From assembly GCF_016623495.1 (NCBI RefSeq), contig NZ_JAEHHL010000008.1, positions 232,702 to 296,701 of the forward strand: 64,000 nucleotides of DNA. Direction: 5' to 3'. Made by a program: the position numbers and the translations under genes. Position 1 is the stretch's first letter, and the number at the start of each line of letters is the position of its first letter. Below the pieces are notes generated by a model that was not told the DNA's origin, searched no databases, and saw nothing but the letters and a program-made list of their open reading frames with translations. This DNA is from Thermohalobaculum xanthum. Its GTDB lineage: Bacteria; Pseudomonadota; Alphaproteobacteria; Rhodobacterales; Rhodobacteraceae. This document shows positions 51,732 through 62,475 of this stretch, in pieces.

Positions 51732-54700
51732 TCACGCCTCGGTGGGCGCCGCCGCCGTATCGGGGGGTCGATCTTCGCCGCCGCGCCGCAGCCGGTAGAG
51801 CGTCGCGTAGAGCGTCGGCACCAGGACCATGGTGAGCAGCGTGCCGAAGCTGAGTCCCGCCATGATGGTGACAGCGAGCCCCACCCAGAACACGTCCTGC
51901 AGGAGCGGGATGACGCCCAGAACGGTCGTCGCCGCCGCCAGCACCACGGGCCGCAGGCGCGAGACCGCCGCCTCGATCGTCGCCTCGTAGCGCTCGAGCC
52001 CCCGGGCAAGGCCGGCCTCGATCTCGTCGAGCAGCACGAGCCCGTTCTTGATCATCATTCCCGCCAGGCTCATCGCGGCCAGCAGGGCGACGAAGCCGAA
52101 GGGCACGCCGGTGAAGAGCAGGCCGAAGACCACGCCCACCATCACGAAGGGAATGGTCAGGATGATCACCAGCGGCGGGCGCATCGCGTTGAACAGCGCG
52201 ACCATGATGAAGAGCGTGATCGCCAGCGCCGGTATGACGCCGGGGATCAGCGACATCTGCGACTTGGTGCTATTCTCGCGCTCGCCACCCCATTCCATGC
52301 GGTAGCCGGGCGGGAGCTCGATGGCCTCGATCTCGCGCACCACGTCCGCGTAGAGCGTCGGGAAGGTGTCGCCGAGGCGCGCATTGGCCTGCACCGTGAT
52401 GGTGCGGCGCCGGTCGTAACGGGCGACCACGGCCTCCTGCGGGGCGACGTCGATCGAGTCAACCACCTGGCTGAGCGGCACCGCGCGGGTGCCCGCCGCG
52501 CCGCGCACGCCAATCGTGTCGAGGGTTCCGGGCTGGGCGCGCTCGTCCTCGGCGTTGCGCATGACGATCGGGACAAGTTCGTCGCCATCACGGAACAGGC
52601 CGATTGGCAGGCCGTCATAGAAGCGCCGGGTGGTGCGGGCGATGTCCTCGCGCGTGATCGAGGCCCAGCTTGCGCGCGCCGCGTTGTAGTCGGGCCGCAC
52701 TTCCAGGACGGTCTGGCGCCAGTCGGTCTGGCTGAGCCCGATATAGGGACTGGCGTGCAGGATCGCGAGGACGTCGTCCGCGAGGCCGCGCAAGGTGGCC
52801 GCGTCGGCGTCGCCCGGGCCGCTGATGCGCAGCTCGAACTTCCACGTATCGCCCGGGCCCACGCCGAACTTGCGCAGAGGCATCAACGCGTCGGCAAAGT
52901 TCTCGGTCAGCCAGGGCTCGATATCGGCGATCAGATCATTGATGTCGGATTGTTCGTGCACGTTGACGATCAGCTGGCCGTAGGCCGAATTTTGCGCCTC
53001 GGGCTCGACCGGCAGGTAGAAGCGCGGGGGGCCGCCGCCGACGAACGCGGCGACATCGGCGACGCGCGGATCCTGGGCCAGCTTTTCCTCGATCCGCTCA
53101 AGATCGGCCGAGACGCGCTCGATCCGCGTGCCCTCGGCTGCCCAGTAGTCGATCATGAACTTGGGCATGGCCGCGTCGGGGAAGAACAGCTTGGTCACAC
53201 CACCGAACGAGCCGAGCGCCGCGATCAGCATCGCCACGGCCGCGCCGATCGTGATGAAGCGGAACCGGATCGCGGTGTGCAGAAATTGCCGGAAGCGGAC
53301 GTAGAAGCGCCCGCCATAGGGATCGGCCCCGGCCTCGCCCTGCGGCTTGAGCATTGCCATGCATTGCAGCGGCGTCAGCGTCATCGAGATGAGCCACGAC
53401 ACCATCAGCGAGATCGCCACCACTGAGAACAGCGTCGCGCAGTATTCGCCCGCGCTCTCCTCGGAGGCAAAGATCGGGTAGAAGGCCATGACCGCGATCA
53501 CCGTCGCGCCAAGCAGCGGCATCGACGGCTGCGAGGCGGCCTCGATCGCCGCGGACCTCGGGTCCATGCCCTTCGATGCCCGGACCGAGTAGCCGTCGGC
53601 CACCACGATTGCATTGTCGACCATCATGCCGAGCGCAATCACCAGCGCGCCCAGCGACATGCGTTGCAGGTCGATCCCGAAGATTGCCATCATCAGGAAA
53701 GTGGCGAGCACCGTCAGAACCAGCGCGGTGCCGATCACCACGCCCATCCGCCAGCCCATCGGGATCGTCAGGCAGGCGAGCACGATCGCCACGGCCTGGA
53801 AAAGGCTGATGAAAAAGCCGCGCACCGAATCGTCGATGGTCTGGGACTGCCAGTTGACCTTCTCGACCTCGATGCCGATCGGCAGGTCGCGGGCCAGCTC
53901 GCCGAGGCGCTGGTCGACGCGTTTGCCGACATCGACCACGTTCTCGCCCGGCCGGTTGGTGATGGCGATGCCGATCGCCGGTTTGCCGTTGTAGCGCATG
54001 ATCTGGACCGGCGGATCGCGATAGCCCTCGCGGATGTCGCCGACATCGCCAAGCCGGATCAGGTCGTCCGACCGACCGGCGGCGTCGCGGCTGACCGACT
54101 GGATCAAATCCAGCGGGTCGGGCTGGAGCACCAGCCCGGAAATCTCGTCCGGTTCCTCGAACGTGCCGGTGGGCGCGACGCGGATGCGGCTGTTGCCGAC
54201 ATAGAGCTCACCGCCATCCACCACCGCGTTCTGCGTCGCGAGGGTGCGGGCGATGGTCGACTCGGAGATGCCGAGCTGGACCAGTTGGCTCTGGCGCACG
54301 TCGAGATAGATCACGCGGTCCTGTACGCCCCAGAGGTCGACCCGGGCAACGCCGTCGATAAGGCTCAGCTCGCGCTTGATCTCGTCGGCATAGGTCTTGA
54401 GCTGGCGGGGCGAGAAGCCGTCGCTGGTGAGCGCGATCAGCAGGCCAAAGACGTCGCCGAAATCGTCGATGACTTGCGGCGTGTTCACGCCGGACGGCAT
54501 CTTGCGCACCGCGTCGTCGACGCGGGCGCGAACCTTCTCCCAGATCGCGGGCAGTTCCTCGCTCGTGTACGAGGCCTTGATGTTGACCTTGATCCGCGAC
54601 CATCCGGCCCGCGAGTAGCTCTCGAGCGAGTCGAGCTCCTTGAGCTTCTGAAGCTCGATCTCGAGCGCGTCGGTGACCTCTTCCTCGACCTCCCAGGGGC

Positions 54701-54863
54701 TCGCGCCGGGATAGGTGGTCGAGACGATCGCCGTCTTCACCGTGAACTCGGGGTCCTCGAGCTGACCGAGGGCGAAATATGACGCGATCCCGCTGATCAG
54801 GATCAGCGCGGCCGCAAACCAGGTGACGGTGGCGCGATCGACCGCAACGCGGGCGAGGTTCAT
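51732..54863 (-). CDS. RND efflux permease
   Basis: This 1043-residue inner-membrane pump has the RND layout of twelve helices and two large periplasmic domains. Seen are TTYPGASPWEVEEEVTDALE, the TM4 segment LGMMVDNAIVVADGYSVRAS and the late helix segment FVALLAAMSLAGMMIKNGLV. The TM4 motif has one Asp (VDN) where many HAE1 pumps have two. ATG at 54863 overlaps the adaptor stop (ATGA). Substrates are unknown; no outer-membrane channel gene is adjacent. Confidence 0.95.
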   Translation of the reverse strand: MNLARVAVDRATVTWFAAALILISGIASYFALGQLEDPEFTVKTAIVSTTYPGASPWEVEEEVTDALEIELQKLKELDSLESYSRAGWSRIKVNIKASYTSEELPAIWEKVRARVDDAVRKMPSGVNTPQVIDDFGDVFGLLIALTSDGFSPRQLKTYADEIKRELSLIDGVARVDLWGVQDRVIYLDVRQSQLVQLGISESTIARTLATQNAVVDGGELYVGNSRIRVAPTGTFEEPDEISGLVLQPDPLDLIQSVSRDAAGRSDDLIRLGDVGDIREGYRDPPVQIMRYNGKPAIGIAITNRPGENVVDVGKRVDQRLGELARDLPIGIEVEKVNWQSQTIDDSVRGFFISLFQAVAIVLACLTIPMGWRMGVVIGTALVLTVLATFLMMAIFGIDLQRMSLGALVIALGMMVDNAIVVADGYSVRASKGMDPRSAAIEAASQPSMPLLGATVIAVMAFYPIFASEESAGEYCATLFSVVAISLMVSWLISMTLTPLQCMAMLKPQGEAGADPYGGRFYVRFRQFLHTAIRFRFITIGAAVAMLIAALGSFGGVTKLFFPDAAMPKFMIDYWAAEGTRIERVSADLERIEEKLAQDPRVADVAAFVGGGPPRFYLPVEPEAQNSAYGQLIVNVHEQSDINDLIADIEPWLTENFADALMPLRKFGVGPGDTWKFELRISGPGDADAATLRGLADDVLAILHASPYIGLSQTDWRQTVLEVRPDYNAARASWASITREDIARTTRRFYDGLPIGLFRDGDELVPIVMRNAEDERAQPGTLDTIGVRGAAGTRAVPLSQVVDSIDVAPQEAVVARYDRRRTITVQANARLGDTFPTLYADVVREIEAIELPPGYRMEWGGERENSTKSQMSLIPGVIPALAITLFIMVALFNAMRPPLVIILTIPFVMVGVVFGLLFTGVPFGFVALLAAMSLAGMMIKNGLVLLDEIEAGLARGLERYEATIEAAVSRLRPVVLAAATTVLGVIPLLQDVFWVGLAVTIMAGLSFGTLLTMVLVPTLYATLYRLRRGGEDRPPDTAAAPTEA

Positions 54864-55966
54864 GACGCGGCCTCGTCCTTCGGCAGGCGGACCTTCTGCC
54901 CCTCGACTAGGCTGTTCGCGCCGGCGGTCACCACCCATTCGCCGACGGTGAGGCCCTCGCGGATCACCACGCCGCCGCGGACGATCCGACCGGTTGCGAC
55001 CGGCCTGAGCGAAACGATGCCGGTGGCAGGGTCGACGACCCAGACGGCCATCTCGTCACTGCCGGGCACGCGCGGACGCAGGGCGGCCGGCGGCAGGACG
55101 ATCTGGCGACCCACCCCATCGGTCCTCACCGTCTTGGCGCGCACCGTGCCGGCCATGCCGGGCAGGATGGCGGCGTCATCGCTTCCCTCGACGGTCACCG
55201 TGACCGGATAGGTGCGCGTGGTTTGCGACGCCTCGGCGCCGATCTCGGTGATCCGGCCTTCGAGCTCGACATCGGGGAAGGCGTCGAAGGTCACGGCCAG
55301 CGTGTCCACCAGCGGCGCGAGCGAGATCAGCGTCTCGGGGATGTCGATCACGATCTCGATGTTGTCGAGGTCGAGCAGGCGCAGGATGCGCTCCTGCGGC
55401 CGCACCTCCTCGAAGTTCTCGCGATAGACCGCGACGACGCGGCCGTCGAACGGCGCCTTGAGGACGGTGTCGCCTAGATCGATCTGCGCGCGCTTGAGCG
55501 CCGAGCGCACCGACTCGACGCGCGCGGCCGCGCTGTCGCGCTCGCCCGTCACCTCGTCGAGCCGCGCCTTCGAATAGGTGCCGCTGTCGACCAGGGGCTC
55601 GACGCGCTTGTACTGCTCCTCGAGAGCGTTCAGCTCGGCCATCGCAGCATTGAGATCGGATTCGAGCCGGGCGACCTCGGCGCGGTATGGCGAATCGTCG
55701 AGCCGGGCGATGACCTGGCCTTCGGATACGGACTGACCGACGCTGACGGCGCGGTCGAGGAGCCGGCCGCCGACCCGGAATGACAGCGCGGCATCGGTCG
55801 CCGCCTGGGCGAGGCCGGTGAAGCTGCGGCTTCCCAGGACGTCCTCGGCGCCGACCTGCATAGCAACGACCAGCCGGGGCTCGTCGACGACCTCGGGGGT
55901 CTCCTCGTCGCACGCCGCAAGCAACGCGGCTGCGCAGATCATCAGCGCGGGAAGAGACCTCGCCAT
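54860..55966 (-). CDS. RND periplasmic adaptor, lipoprotein
   Basis: This 368-residue membrane-fusion protein has a lipoprotein signal ending LLAAC (C19). Its lipoyl halves flank a coiled-coil hairpin (about 90-150, with LESDLNAAMAELNALEEQY), followed by beta-barrel and membrane-proximal domains (PFDGRVVAVYRENFEEV). It links the RND pump to an outer-membrane channel. It is the first gene of the pair and overlaps the pump start by four bases. Confidence 0.93.
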   Translation of the reverse strand: MARSLPALMICAAALLAACDEETPEVVDEPRLVVAMQVGAEDVLGSRSFTGLAQAATDAALSFRVGGRLLDRAVSVGQSVSEGQVIARLDDSPYRAEVARLESDLNAAMAELNALEEQYKRVEPLVDSGTYSKARLDEVTGERDSAAARVESVRSALKRAQIDLGDTVLKAPFDGRVVAVYRENFEEVRPQERILRLLDLDNIEIVIDIPETLISLAPLVDTLAVTFDAFPDVELEGRITEIGAEASQTTRTYPVTVTVEGSDDAAILPGMAGTVRAKTVRTDGVGRQIVLPPAALRPRVPGSDEMAVWVVDPATGIVSLRPVATGRIVRGGVVIREGLTVGEWVVTAGANSLVEGQKVRLPKDEAAS

Positions 55967-56194
55967 ATCACCCCCAAGGCTTGCCCCGCGCAGCAGCGCC
56001 GCCCGGGGAGGTCGACAGCAGATCCGGGAGCCACGAAGGACACCCGAACGCCAATACTAACCTGCCAGACCCGATCGACAACCGCGAGCGGGCCGACGAC
56101 GCCGGGGCGGAATGACGCTGTGCGGCGCACAAGACCGCCCGCCGGGGAATGCCAACGCCGCCGAGGGGCGAAGAGGCAGAGGGGACGAGGTGAG

Positions 56195-56236
56195 ATTCGC
56201 CCTTGCGTGAATCATTATTTCCAATATTTTTGAATT
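56195..56236 (+). promoter_or_regulatory. ars promoter and ArsR-like operator, probably leaderless
   Basis: Two TTC-N10-GAA dyads lie in tandem: ATTC/GAAT at 56195-56212 and TTC/GAA at 56219-56234. A sigma70-like promoter overlaps them: TTGCGT (56203-56208), a 16-base spacer, and TATTTT (56225-56230). The expected start of transcription, six or seven bases on, falls on the ATG at 56237, and no ribosome site precedes that ATG. Confidence 0.5.
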
Positions 56237-57082
56237 ATGGAAAAAGAGACCCCCTCCCGCCTGTCCACCCTCGGCCACCCGCAGCGGCTGGCGATCTTCC
56301 GGCTGCTGATGCGCCGCTATCCCGACCGCGTCGCCGCGGGCGAACTGGCCGAGGCCCTCGAGCTCAAGGCCTCGACGCTCTCGGCCTATCTCGCGGCGCT
56401 GATGCAGGCCGGGCTGGTTACCCAGGAACGGGCGGGAACGTCCCTTCGGTACGCAATCGACATGACCGAGGTGCGGCGCACCTTCGACTACCTGCTTCTC
56501 GACTGCTGCCGCGGCCGGCCCGAGCTTTGTTCGCCCGTCTCCCTAAGCTCTCCGACAGGAGCCACCCCGATGACAGACCGGAATTACAATGTCCTGTTCA
56601 TTTGCACCGGCAACTCGGCCCGTTCGATCTTCGCCGAGTCGATCCTCAACAAGCTGGCAGGCGACCGGTTCGTGGCCCACTCGGCCGGCACGAAACCGTC
56701 CTCGGAACTCAATCCCTTCGCCCTCGAGGTGCTGACACAGAAGGGCCATGACATCTCGACCCTTCGCTCGAAGAACGTCGCCGAGTTCCAGCGCCCGGAC
56801 GCGCCGAAGTTCGATTTCGTCTTCACCGTCTGCAACCAGGCAGCCAACGAGGATTGCCCGGCCTGGACCGGGCAGCCCGTGAGCGCCCACTGGGGCATGC
56901 CCGACCCGGTCAAGGTGGAAGGCACTGCGGCCGAGAAGAACCTGGCATTCCACCAGGCCTATGGCGCGCTGCGCAACCGCATTGCGGCGTTCACCGCGCT
57001 GCCGATCGCGTCGCTCGACCGCATCTCGCTCCAGAAGGCGGTCGACGCGATCGGGCGGAGCGACGCCGCGGCGCCCGCATGA
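56237..57082 (+). CDS. ArsR repressor fused to arsenate reductase
   Basis: This 281-residue fusion joins an ArsR-type winged helix (about 5-100) to a thioredoxin-coupled LMW-phosphatase-like arsenate reductase (112-281). The ArsR part ends [13 protein letters not shown], with C90, C91 and C98 resembling the As(III) site of AfArsR. The reductase has the P-loop [10 protein letters not shown] (C123) and the redox pair C199 and C207 in [10 protein letters not shown]. It should repress the operon and reduce arsenate. Its stop overlaps the next start (ATGA at 57079-57082). Confidence 0.92.
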   Translation: MEKETPSRLSTLGHPQRLAIFRLLMRRYPDRVAAGELAEALELKASTLSAYLAALMQAGLVTQERAGTSLRYAIDMTEVRRTFDYLLLDCCRGRPELCSPVSLSSPTGATPMTDRNYNVLFICTGNSARSIFAESILNKLAGDRFVAHSAGTKPSSELNPFALEVLTQKGHDISTLRSKNVAEFQRPDAPKFDFVFTVCNQAANEDCPAWTGQPVSAHWGMPDPVKVEGTAAEKNLAFHQAYGALRNRIAAFTALPIASLDRISLQKAVDAIGRSDAAAPA

Positions 57083-58077
57083 CCGTCTACGCTCTGAACG
57101 GCCTCGGCCGGATCGGAAAGCTCGCGCTGAAACCGCTCCTCGCACGGGGGGCCGAAATCGCCTGGATCAACGACGCCGTGGGCGACCCGGCGATGCATGC
57201 GCATCTGCTGGAATTCGACACGGTGCACGGGCGCTGGGACGCGCGCTTCGCGCATGACGCCACCGGCGTGACCGTCGACGGAACGCGCCTGCCCTTCGTT
57301 GGCACCGGGGACCTGTCGGCCTTGCCCCTCGACGAGGTGGACGTCGTGATCGACTGCACCGGCGCCTTCAAGTTCGAGGCCAGGCTCGCGCCCTATTTCG
57401 AGGCGGGGGTGAAGAAGGTCGTGGTCTCGGCCCCGGTCAAGGACGGGGATGCGGTCAACATCGTCTATGGCGTGAACAACGGCATTTACGAGCCCGCACG
57501 CCACCGGATCGTGACGGCGGCCTCGTGCACGACGAACTGCCTCGCACCGGTGGTCAAGGTGATCCACGAAGCAATCGGCATTCGCCACGGCTCGATGACC
57601 ACGATCCACGACGTGACCAACACGCAGACGATCGTCGACCGGCCTGCCAAGGACCTGCGCCGCGCGCGCTCGGCGCTCAATTCGCTCATTCCCACGACCA
57701 CCGGCTCGGCCACGGCGATCACGCTGATCTATCCCGAGCTTGCGGGCCGCCTGAACGGCCACGCGGTGCGGGTGCCGCTGCTCAATGCCTCGATCACCGA
57801 TTGCGTCTTCGAGGTCGAGCGGCCGACGACCGCCGAGGAGGTGAATGCCCTCTTTAAGGAGGCGGCCGAGGGCCCGCTTCAGGGCATTCTCGGCTACGAG
57901 GAACGGCCGCTGGTCTCGGCCGACTACACCAACGACACGCGCTCGAGCATCGTCGACGCCCCCTCGACCATGGTAGTCAATGGCACGCAGGTGAAGGTCT
58001 ACGCCTGGTACGACAACGAGATGGGCTATGCGCACCGGCTCGTCGACATCGCGCTGATGGTGGGGGCGTCGCTTTGA
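57079..58077 (+). CDS. ArsJ-associated glyceraldehyde-3-phosphate dehydrogenase
   Basis: This 332-residue GAPDH has [15 protein letters not shown] for NAD binding, catalytic C150 in [11 protein letters not shown], and [11 protein letters not shown] near the end. In ars operons with arsJ, such enzymes make 1-arseno-3-phosphoglycerate from arsenate, which ArsJ exports. The short N-terminus and the location between arsRC and arsJ support this role rather than glycolysis. It overlaps both neighbours. Confidence 0.9.
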   Translation: MTVYALNGLGRIGKLALKPLLARGAEIAWINDAVGDPAMHAHLLEFDTVHGRWDARFAHDATGVTVDGTRLPFVGTGDLSALPLDEVDVVIDCTGAFKFEARLAPYFEAGVKKVVVSAPVKDGDAVNIVYGVNNGIYEPARHRIVTAASCTTNCLAPVVKVIHEAIGIRHGSMTTIHDVTNTQTIVDRPAKDLRRARSALNSLIPTTTGSATAITLIYPELAGRLNGHAVRVPLLNASITDCVFEVERPTTAEEVNALFKEAAEGPLQGILGYEERPLVSADYTNDTRSSIVDAPSTMVVNGTQVKVYAWYDNEMGYAHRLVDIALMVGASL

Positions 58078-59342
58078 CGTCGGCCTCGATGCGGCAGAGC
58101 GGGCTTTCCGCCTATATCGCGGTGACCGCGGCCTACTGGACCTTCATGCTGACGGATGGCGCGCTCAGGATGCTGGTGCTGCTGCACTTTCACACCCTGG
58201 GCTTCACGCCGGTGCAACTGGCCTACCTGTTCGTGCTCTACGAGCTCGCGGGGATGGTCACGAACCTCTCGGCCGGCTGGATCGCGGCGCGCTTCGGGCT
58301 GACCGCGACGCTCTATGCCGGACTTGGGCTGCAGGTCGTGGCGCTGCTTGCGCTCTCGCAGCTCGATCCCGGATGGGCGGTCGGCGTGTCGGTCGCTTTC
58401 GTCATGACGGTTCAGGGGGCAAGCGGCGTGGCCAAGGACCTGGCCAAGATGTCCTCGAAGTCCGCGGTGAAGCTGCTGGCGCCGTCCGAGGGCGGCGCGC
58501 TGTTCCGCTGGGTCGCCGTGCTGACTGGGTCGAAGAACGCGGTGAAGGGCGCGGGCTTCCTGCTCGGCGCGGCGCTGCTTGCGACCGCGGGTTTCGTCTG
58601 GGCGGTGCTGGCAATGGCCGCGGTCCTTGCGGCGATCCTGGTGGCGGTGCTGATCGCGATGCCGCCCGGCCTGCCGCGGGGGCGGAAGGGGGCGAAGTTC
58701 GCGGAAGTGTTCTCGCGCTCGGCCAACGTCAACTGGCTGTCCGCAGCCCGGGTGTTCCTGTTCGGTGCGCGCGATGTGTGGTTCGTCGTCGGCATCCCGA
58801 TCTATTTCTATGCCGTTCTCTCGGATGGCACCGAGGCCGGGAACCGGTCGGCCTTCTTCATGATCGGAACCTTCATGGCAGGGTGGATCATCCTCTATGG
58901 CGCGGTGCAGGCGGCGGCCCCCAAGGTGCTGCGCGCCGAGACCCGGCCCGAGGCCGAACTGATCCGCGCGGCGCGAAGCTGGGCGGTCCTGCTGTTCCTG
59001 GTGCCCGCGACACTGACGGCGGCCGCCCTTCTCGCGTCGAGCCCGCAGCCATGGCTGACCGCCGCACTGATCGCGGGACTTCTGGTCTTCGGCGCGATCT
59101 TCGCCATCAATTCCTCGCTCCATTCCTACCTGATCCTCGCCTTCTCGAAGAGCGAGCGGGTCACGATGGACGTGGGGTTCTACTACATGGCGAACGCGGC
59201 CGGCCGGCTGATGGGCACGGTTCTGTCGGGCCTGACCTATCAGGCCGGCGGGCTTGCGCTGATGCTGGGAACCGCGGCGGCAATGGTCGGCCTCTCGGCG
59301 CTGGCGGCGGGGCGGCTCCGGCCCGAGCCCCGGGCGGCCTGA
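58074..59342 (+). CDS. arsJ: organoarsenical exporter (MFS)
   Basis: This 422-residue MFS protein has about twelve helices. The ArsJ-like pattern includes [39 protein letters not shown] and [19 protein letters not shown]. It should export the arsenylated phosphoglycerate made by the partner GAPDH. The start is either TTG at 58074, overlapping the GAPDH stop (TTGA), or ATG at 58089. It ends the three-gene operon. Confidence 0.9.
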   Translation: MTSASMRQSGLSAYIAVTAAYWTFMLTDGALRMLVLLHFHTLGFTPVQLAYLFVLYELAGMVTNLSAGWIAARFGLTATLYAGLGLQVVALLALSQLDPGWAVGVSVAFVMTVQGASGVAKDLAKMSSKSAVKLLAPSEGGALFRWVAVLTGSKNAVKGAGFLLGAALLATAGFVWAVLAMAAVLAAILVAVLIAMPPGLPRGRKGAKFAEVFSRSANVNWLSAARVFLFGARDVWFVVGIPIYFYAVLSDGTEAGNRSAFFMIGTFMAGWIILYGAVQAAAPKVLRAETRPEAELIRAARSWAVLLFLVPATLTAAALLASSPQPWLTAALIAGLLVFGAIFAINSSLHSYLILAFSKSERVTMDVGFYYMANAAGRLMGTVLSGLTYQAGGLALMLGTAAAMVGLSALAAGRLRPEPRAA

Positions 59343-59448
59343 GCGCTCGGCTCCGCCCGCGAGATACGCGCACCTTTCGGGTCGAAGCCCAAGCGGCTAG
59401 CATTTGCGCCGGATGGCCGGGTGCCGGTCAGTGAAAGCGGGGCGCATC

Positions 59449-60573
59449 ATGGAGGATCGCGGCGCGGACGACGCGCTCGCCAGTGCCGAGCGGGCGGTCG
59501 AAGACGCGCCGGGCGATCCCGGCGCGCTGCTCGCCCTGGCCAAGCTGCTGCGCGAGCGCGGGGATTTCGACGCCTCGCTTGCGGCCTTCGACGAGGCTGC
59601 GCGCCGCGCCATGACCCTCGGCCCCCCCGGGGACGGCACGGTGCGGGCCGAGGCGATCTTCGGGCGCGGCCTGGTCCTCTCGGAGCAGGAGCGGTGGCCC
59701 GACGCGCTTGCGGCGTTCGAACAGACCGCGACGCTGGTTACACCGGGCGCATCGCTGGCGGCGGCGCTCTGCCAAGCATACTGCCTGGCCGGCAAGCTCG
59801 ACGAGGCCCTGCCTTGGCGGCGCAGGACGCTGGCCCTGCGCGACGCCGCCGCAAGATGCGCACCATCCGACCGCGTCGCCAGTGCGCGGCCCGGAGCTTT
59901 CGACCCCGGCGCGCGCAAGCGCAACATCGTCGCCTACTGCCTGTTCGGGACGGACCGCTACTATCATGAATGCGCCGTCACCATCGCGCGGACCACGCCG
60001 GCGAGCTTTCCCGAGTTCACGGCGCGTTTCTATTGCGCCGCCGATGTTCCCCGCGCGGTGCTCGAGGCGCTGCGGGCGGCGCGGGCGCAGGTCGTCATCG
60101 CCGACGAGGGCGAAACGCATGCCGGCTCGGCGTTCTCGGGCACGCTGTGGCGCTTCCTGGCGTTCGACGACCCCGGGGTCGACGTCGTGCTGTGCCGTGA
60201 TGTCGATTCTCCGATCCTCCCGCGCGAACGGGCGGCGATCGACCTGTGGCTGACGCGGGACGAGCCATTCTATTGCCTTCGCGACCACCCGGTGCATGCG
60301 GAGCTTCTGCTGGCCGGCATGTGGGGCGGGTTCACGCGGGTTCTGCCGCCGCTGACCGAGACGGCCCTGCGTCATTCCCACCGTGACGCGACGAAATTCG
60401 CGGACCAGCGCTTCCTGCGCTCGTGGGTGTGGCCACGGATCAAACATGCCCTGCTGCAGATCGACAGCTTCGCCAGCCTCGAGGGATCGATCGACTTCCC
60501 GCCCACCTTTCGGAAAGTCGGGCGCCAGCATGTGGGGATGAGCTGGACGCGAAAGCAGATCCTCGGCGCATGA
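59449..60573 (+). CDS. TPR-repeat protein with glycosyltransferase-like domain
   Basis: This protein of about 374 residues from ATG 59449 (ATG 59413 or TTG 59404 are alternatives) starts with TPR-like helices (about 1-125: ALLALAKLLRERGDFDASLA, EAIFGRGLVLSEQERWPDAL). From residue 158 it has a GT-A-like domain: KRNIVAYCLFGTDRYYHECA, then VVLCRDVDSPILP with a DVD motif (251-253), and YCLRDHPVHAELLLAGMWGG. It probably transfers a sugar to a partner held by the TPRs. It lies 132 bases before the TPR-ATP-grasp gene. Confidence 0.68.
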   Translation: MEDRGADDALASAERAVEDAPGDPGALLALAKLLRERGDFDASLAAFDEAARRAMTLGPPGDGTVRAEAIFGRGLVLSEQERWPDALAAFEQTATLVTPGASLAAALCQAYCLAGKLDEALPWRRRTLALRDAAARCAPSDRVASARPGAFDPGARKRNIVAYCLFGTDRYYHECAVTIARTTPASFPEFTARFYCAADVPRAVLEALRAARAQVVIADEGETHAGSAFSGTLWRFLAFDDPGVDVVLCRDVDSPILPRERAAIDLWLTRDEPFYCLRDHPVHAELLLAGMWGGFTRVLPPLTETALRHSHRDATKFADQRFLRSWVWPRIKHALLQIDSFASLEGSIDFPPTFRKVGRQHVGMSWTRKQILGA

Positions 60574-60705
60574 CCACCTTGCCCAGTGCAGCGCTGCCGG
60601 GGACAGGCCCGCGGCCGACAATCGGCACCGGGGCGCGGACATAAGATGCTAGTGTCGAACCACCGAGAGTGCCGATCATGCCTCTCGTCTCTTACGGAGG
60701 AACCA

Positions 60706-62475
60706 GTGGCTTCAGATCGCGACATCATTGCGCTTGTCGAGGGGGCGGCGAAGGCAGGCGACCACGCCGGCGCGCTCAAGCTCTGCGAGGACGAGCTTGC
60801 CGCAGCCGGAGACCGGACCGACCTTCGCGCGCTCGCCGCGCGCACCGCGCTGCGGGCGGGCAAGCCGAAGGTCGCGGCACAGCACGCATGGGCCGTCGTC
60901 GAGAAGGCGCCCGAGGCGGTCGAGGGCTGGTGGACGCTGGTCCGCGCCGTCGCGCGCGCCGAGGATGCCCATGCGGCGATCGAGGCATTGGAGGCGGCCC
61001 TCGAACATCACCCCGACGATGTCGGGTTCCGCTGCGAACTGGGCCGCCTTGTGGTGCAGGAGGACGAACCGGCCCGCGGGATCCGGATCCTGCAGAGCGC
61101 CTGCGATCGCGCGCCGGACCGTCCCGAGCCGCAGACCTATCTCGCTCTCGCGCTGTTTCTCGACGGACAGGCCCAGCCTGCGGTCGCCGCGGGCAGGAGC
61201 GCGATCGAGCTGGGGGAGTCGCGGCCCGGACCACTCGAGGCCCTTGGCAAGGAACTCCTCGACGCCGGCGCGCTTGAGGAGGCGCGGCTGGCGTTCGAAC
61301 GGGTGGTGAAGCGCTCGCCACGCAAGCTCGACAGCTATTCCGGCCTCTCGCGCGCGGCGGCCCGGCTCGGCGACACCGAGGCCGCGAGGAACGCGGCGCG
61401 GGCGCTGTTCCGGCACTGCCCGATCTACGGGCGCAAGACCAGCGACTCGGTCCACAAGGTGCTGGTGCTGGAGTGCCTCTATGACGGCTACTTCCGCGAG
61501 CGGCGCTACGGGCCGGACATCTTCCGCTACATGAATTTCGTCAGCGGCCTCGAACCCGGCAGGCTGTCGCTTCACCACTATTATCTCAACCGCGACGAAC
61601 CGCTCGCCGACCTGCGACGGCACCTGCCCTTCGACGCCGTGATCAACAACATCGCCAATGGCGAGCGTGTCGCCGCGCTGGGGCTTGCTCCGGTCATCCG
61701 CTCGATCACGGACGAGCTTGGCGTTCCGGTGATCAATCCGCCCGAGGCGGTTCTCGCGACGACCCGCCTTGAGAACTATCGGCGCCTTGGCGGTGCCAAG
61801 GGGTTCGTGGTGCCCAAGACCGTTTCCGTGATGGTCGACCCGGACTACCCCTCGTCAGTGCTCGACACGATCCTCGAGGCGATGTCGGCACCGTTCATCC
61901 TGCGCCCGGTCCACACCCATGCCGGCAAACACGCCGTGTTGATCGACTCTCCCGATGCGGCGAAAGAGGCGCTCGAAGGGTTCGCCGGACAGACGATCTA
62001 CGCGATCGAGTATTTCGAGTGCCGCGACGCCGATGGCATTGCGCGACGCTACCGCTTCGTTTGCGTGGGCGGGCAGCTTATCCCGGTGAACATGCACGCG
62101 GCCCATCACTGGAACGTCCACGGCGACGAGCGCAGCGACGACGAGTGGCGCGCTCGCGGGCTCGAGGAGGAGGAGCGCGCCTTCCTCGACAACCCCGCCG
62201 CGATGCTCGGCCGCGCGCCATCCGAGCAGTTCCGCGAGCTGGTCGAGGGCATGCCGCTCGACATCTTCGGGTTCGATTTCTGCCCAAGCGAGGCACACGG
62301 GACGATCCTGTTCGAGGCCAACAGCTCGATGTCGTTCTCGACCCGTCGGCTGGTCACGCGCTACCCCTACCTTGCCGCCCACAAGACCCGGAGCCAGCGG
62401 GCGATCAACAAGCTGATCGAAAGCCGGATCGGCGCGGCACAGCGCGCGCGGGACGGCGCCGGCCCGACGGCCTGA
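60706..62475 (+). CDS. TPR-repeat protein with ATP-grasp-like domain
   Basis: This 589-residue protein starts at GTG 60706 after GGAGG (five bases). Residues up to about 240 are TPR-like helices (ALKLCEDELAAAGDRTDLRA, RPEPQTYLALALFLDGQAQP). The C-terminal part (about 300-570) looks like an ATP-grasp fold: a possible ATP lysine/arginine region at FILRPVHTHAGKHAVL, then YRFVCVGGQLIPVNMHAAHH, and acid-rich metal motifs in DIFGFDFCPSEAHGTILFEA followed by NSS. The ATP-grasp reading suggests ligation of an amino acid or peptide. No substrate is known. Confidence 0.65.
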   Translation: MASDRDIIALVEGAAKAGDHAGALKLCEDELAAAGDRTDLRALAARTALRAGKPKVAAQHAWAVVEKAPEAVEGWWTLVRAVARAEDAHAAIEALEAALEHHPDDVGFRCELGRLVVQEDEPARGIRILQSACDRAPDRPEPQTYLALALFLDGQAQPAVAAGRSAIELGESRPGPLEALGKELLDAGALEEARLAFERVVKRSPRKLDSYSGLSRAAARLGDTEAARNAARALFRHCPIYGRKTSDSVHKVLVLECLYDGYFRERRYGPDIFRYMNFVSGLEPGRLSLHHYYLNRDEPLADLRRHLPFDAVINNIANGERVAALGLAPVIRSITDELGVPVINPPEAVLATTRLENYRRLGGAKGFVVPKTVSVMVDPDYPSSVLDTILEAMSAPFILRPVHTHAGKHAVLIDSPDAAKEALEGFAGQTIYAIEYFECRDADGIARRYRFVCVGGQLIPVNMHAAHHWNVHGDERSDDEWRARGLEEEERAFLDNPAAMLGRAPSEQFRELVEGMPLDIFGFDFCPSEAHGTILFEANSSMSFSTRRLVTRYPYLAAHKTRSQRAINKLIESRIGAAQRARDGAGPTA

